From the NCBI GenBank assembly GCA_022826645.1, contig JAJDUM010000109.1:1-36665 (forward strand): DNA of 36,665 nt, in the 5' to 3' direction. Shown here piece after piece: positions 34,255 through 36,665 of this stretch. Origin of the DNA: Candidatus Poribacteria bacterium. GTDB taxonomy: Bacteria > Poribacteria > WGA-4E > PCPOR2b. The translations under genes and the position numbers were made by a program. Every line of letters starts with the position of its first letter. The stretch's first letter is position 1. Below the pieces are notes generated by a model. It did not search any database, was not told where the DNA came from, and was given only the letters and a program-made list of their open reading frames with translations.

Positions 34255-34537
34255 GTCCGATAAGAAAACTTATCGGACGTTAACCCCCTAAAATCCATTT
34301 CGGACCGTCATCAATAAGACGCCGAAAATTATATCATAATTAAAAATAAAAGGCAATACTTTTAGAAACAAATTCTAAATACAGCAATCCGCCCCAAAAT
34401 TATAACCTGATAATCCTGTACCTAATGCCGTCAAAACTCGCTGAAATACGGATTGTTCAGCAACTTGCCTAATATAACTTCCGTCCCAAAACAGGTTCAG
34501 ATACTCGTTCTCAATTCTGAATCAGAACGAGTATCTG
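34255..34537. repeat. Two strong palindromes in the LamG/FG-GAP gap
   Basis: The 453-bp gap 34136-34588 has no gene. It holds GTCCGATAAG-aaaa-CTTATCGGAC (34255-34278) and the 14-bp dyad CAGATACTCGTTCT/AGAACGAGTATCTG (34498-34511, 34524-34537). The second may end the FG-GAP transcript, but it lacks a clear T-run; the rest is AT-rich. Confidence 0.6.
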
Positions 34538-34588
34538 TCCCAAATCTGGTTTTAGAGCGAATTCAGTCACCCCTACAGATAAAAATAA

Positions 34589-36244
34589 CTATTTCAGGAT
34601 AACCATGCGGCGGGTATCGGAAAACGCATCCGCCTTCAGGGTATAGAAATAGATACCACTCGACACCGACTCACCCAACTGGTCCCTGCCATCCCAATAG
34701 ACCGCCTTCTCTCTGTTGAGATAGCTTCCTGCCCGTTGGTAGCCGATGTCCAGCTTACGCACTAACTTGCCTTCGACATCGTAGATATGAACGTTCACAT
34801 CCGCATTATCAGCAAGCGTGTAAGGGATCCACGTCTCTGGGTTAAATGGATTGGGGAAGTTCTGAAGCAACGCTGTCCGCTTGATGTCCCCAAACCTCGT
34901 CAGCACCAAGTCGCCGCGTGGCTCAACCGACAACGGTATGTTGAGACCTGCAGCATCAGCAGTATCAAAGATATACACAGATCCTTCATCGTCACCACCT
35001 TCAGGATGGGCGTCCCATTGAACGCCGATGGCGGCAAGGTTCAGCCGTCGTCCAAATTCACCATCGAGGGCGACAGCACTGCCCATATTGTCACCACTGG
35101 TCAGCCCCTTACTCTCATCCACACCCTTCACAGGTATGACTCTCGCCTGCAACACCCAATTAGCACCGTCTTTCAAAAAGGCGTAAACAGCCCCCGAATC
35201 GTCACCCCGCTTCGTATCGGTCGAAGGCGCACCGACAAGCGCACGATTCACATCAAGCGCAACCGTTAAACCGAAACCCGCCCCTTCCTGAGGTTCATCC
35301 GCAGTCAACTTTGCTTCCTGTGTATAGACATCCCCAACTCCTTGGAAGAGATAGGCGGAACCGGAGCCACGCTTCTTCACTTCGTTCTCGTCTTTGTTCG
35401 CTCCAACAATAATGCGGCTCTTGCTTATATCAACCGAAACGCCGAAACCATCGCCGCCATCCCCATCTTCGGGGGTAACCTTTGCCACCTGCGCCCAAGC
35501 ATCTCCGTGTCGCTTAAAGACATAGGCTGCGCCGGAGAGTCTCGCAGGTGCTGCAGCCAGCGGGGCACCGACAACTATCGTGTTTTCATTAATCGCGCAG
35601 TCCCAACCGAATCGGTTTTTTACACCCGCATCGTCCGCCTGGAGCTTGGCGGTCTGTTTCCACTGTTTGTTATCAAGTGTGTAAACGTAGACAGCCCCTT
35701 TCTCTTCGTCATGGAATGGGGTTCCAGCAATGAGGGTATTTCCACTGAGGTCAACCGAATATCCGAACCGGTCATCGTTCTGGACACCCTCACCTTTAAA
35801 GTTTGCCATTTCCCCAAACCCTTTCGCTCCGGCATGACGTTGGAAGACATACACTATTCCCGGTCCTCCTCCCAACCTACCGCCCGCGGTGGGTCTTTTC
35901 CCCCCATGTTCGTAGGCACTCACAACGGCAATGTTACCTTCAATAGCGACGGCATGACCGTACTGGTCTCGTGTGTTCCCATCGGGGGTTTTAAAGTGAT
36001 TTTTAAGATCCCATCTCTTTCCATCGTATTCAAGGATATAGACACCACCGAGGTCACCTGTATAAGAAGTATACCCGGCGATGAGGGTTGTCCCATTGAT
36101 GTCAACGGAATGCCCCCAATTGGTATCTCCGCCCGCGGGTCTAGGAATAACTTCTCCCTCAACATCGGGAACAGCAGCATAGCTCAGTGTAGCCCGTCCA
36201 ACCAATAAAATGAGGCAGATGCAGGTAATCTGTAAGGTTTTCAT
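34589..36244 (-). CDS. Secreted FG-GAP beta-propeller protein with Por/T9SS-type sorting domain
   Basis: From the ATG at 36244 (AAGGAG eight bases upstream) the protein has 551 residues. A signal peptide (MKTLQITCICLILLVGRATL to SYA) is followed by about six or seven FG-GAP repeats (FGYSVDLSGNTLIAGTPFHD, FGVSVDISKSRIIVGAN, FGLTVALDVNRALVGAPSTD). After LSVEPRGDLVLTRFGDIKR comes LQNFPNPFNPETWIPYTLA and a beta-rich end (GKLVRKLDIGYQRAG, SSGIYFYTLKADAF, MVILK). This last part is the classic C-terminal signal for Por/type IX secretion. An ATG 36 bases earlier is possible but less likely. Confidence 0.9.
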   Translation of the reverse strand: MKTLQITCICLILLVGRATLSYAAVPDVEGEVIPRPAGGDTNWGHSVDINGTTLIAGYTSYTGDLGGVYILEYDGKRWDLKNHFKTPDGNTRDQYGHAVAIEGNIAVVSAYEHGGKRPTAGGRLGGGPGIVYVFQRHAGAKGFGEMANFKGEGVQNDDRFGYSVDLSGNTLIAGTPFHDEEKGAVYVYTLDNKQWKQTAKLQADDAGVKNRFGWDCAINENTIVVGAPLAAAPARLSGAAYVFKRHGDAWAQVAKVTPEDGDGGDGFGVSVDISKSRIIVGANKDENEVKKRGSGSAYLFQGVGDVYTQEAKLTADEPQEGAGFGLTVALDVNRALVGAPSTDTKRGDDSGAVYAFLKDGANWVLQARVIPVKGVDESKGLTSGDNMGSAVALDGEFGRRLNLAAIGVQWDAHPEGGDDEGSVYIFDTADAAGLNIPLSVEPRGDLVLTRFGDIKRTALLQNFPNPFNPETWIPYTLADNADVNVHIYDVEGKLVRKLDIGYQRAGSYLNREKAVYWDGRDQLGESVSSGIYFYTLKADAFSDTRRMVILK

Positions 36245-36438
36245 TGATAGCACTCCTTTCAGGCTTAACCGTTTCCTCAATCAATGGTTAATTCGCTGCG
36301 TCGAGATGTAAATCTCAACCCACAGGTCACGCCGCTACATCAAAACTAATAAGTGGTGTAGGTTGGGTTGAACAGTTAAAGCAAATTCTTATCAAGGTAA
36401 GCCGGAGTGCTGCCTGTTACCAACAGTGCTACATAGAT

Positions 36439-36641
36439 AAAGCGAAACCCAGCACCCAATCCATCGCGGATTATCAAGTGTTGGGTTTCGCTATTTGGGA
36501 GGTTTCAATCAGAATTAAACTCCTCAATCTAAGTGGAATACTCGGTATGTTTTAAAGATAACTATTTCGCTCATGTAAAAAGAAAGTGCAAAACAGGATA
36601 GAGAAACCGAGTTTTGAAAAAAAACTCGGTTTCCTTGCACT
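36439..36641. repeat. Palindromic repeats at the right end
   Basis: The region 36245-36665 codes for nothing I can see. It has GCGAAACCCAGCAC pairing with GTGTTGGGTTTCGC (about 36440-36492) and, at 36585-36641, a perfect 13-bp stem GAAACCGAGTTTT/AAAACTCGGTTTC inside an AGTGCAA/TTGCACT pair. Both look like dispersed intergenic repeats; the second could also act as a two-way terminator. Confidence 0.55.
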
Positions 36642-36665
36642 ATGTCTTAACATAAGCCAACTATT

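Noticed and set aside
35342..36208. 288-codon plus-strand ORF opposite the FG-GAP gene
   Set aside because: The minus-strand frame has signal peptide, FG-GAP repeats and sorting domain; the plus frame is a shadow.

Overview
The window looks like a piece of a Candidatus Poribacteria-type or related uncultivated bacterium. The signs are two phytanoyl-CoA dioxygenase-family proteins, a Gfo/Idh/MocA oxidoreductase, an M19 dipeptidase-like protein, a DgoD-like dehydratase, a secreted FG-GAP protein ending in a Por/T9SS-type sorting domain (FPNPFNPETW), and many small dispersed palindromic repeats. This is inference from gene content; there is no rRNA or other phylogenetic marker, and I see no tRNA or CRISPR.

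Layout. (1) 1-2940, minus strand: GNAT acetyltransferase, PhyH-like oxygenase, M19-like protein and a small hypothetical, probably one operon. (2) 3243-4964, plus strand: Gfo/Idh/MocA oxidoreductase and a broken secreted protein gene. (3) 5000-22990, all minus strand: a tandem array of six paralogous membrane-tethered ECF sigma factors (called ECF1-ECF6 here, in coordinate order) and seven paralogous secreted PD40/TolB-like proteins (PRP1-PRP7). (4) 23075-26015, minus: amidase and double-VWA secreted protein. (5) 26214-29195, plus: a stand-alone protein with an XPB/Ssl2-N-like (Helicase_C_3) domain and an MFS transporter. (6) 29412-34135, minus: PhyH-like oxygenase, DgoD-like dehydratase, TatD nuclease, TPR protein and LamG protein. 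(7) 34589-36244, minus: FG-GAP/T9SS protein.

The array is the remarkable part. Read in the direction of transcription it is ECF6, ECF5, [PRP7-PRP6-PRP5-ECF4], [PRP4-ECF3], [PRP3-PRP2-PRP1-ECF2], ECF1. Every ECF protein has a normal sigma2-sigma4 core, one transmembrane helix, a strongly conserved outer juxtamembrane motif (VYLSPWEDG), a linker with a DETDMAQF-like motif, and a C-terminal NTF2-like extracytoplasmic domain. No separate anti-sigma gene is present. The PRPs carry Sec signal peptides, six PD40 blades (two in PRP5) and a conserved C-terminal tail (VxPxGKKxTxWGxxK). All six ECF genes end in the same perfect 10-bp-stem terminator, ECF2/3/4 share an excellent TTGACG-N17-TATAAT promoter, and nine genes share a conserved leader block. 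My working hypothesis is a family of one-component, membrane-anchored sigma switches, each served by secreted propeller proteins, expanded by cassette duplication. The sequence shows architecture and arrangement; the signalling role is inference.

The same C-terminal tail also ends the unrelated LamG protein and, in a one-residue-longer form, precedes the T9SS domain of the FG-GAP protein. This suggests a shared export or surface-processing module.
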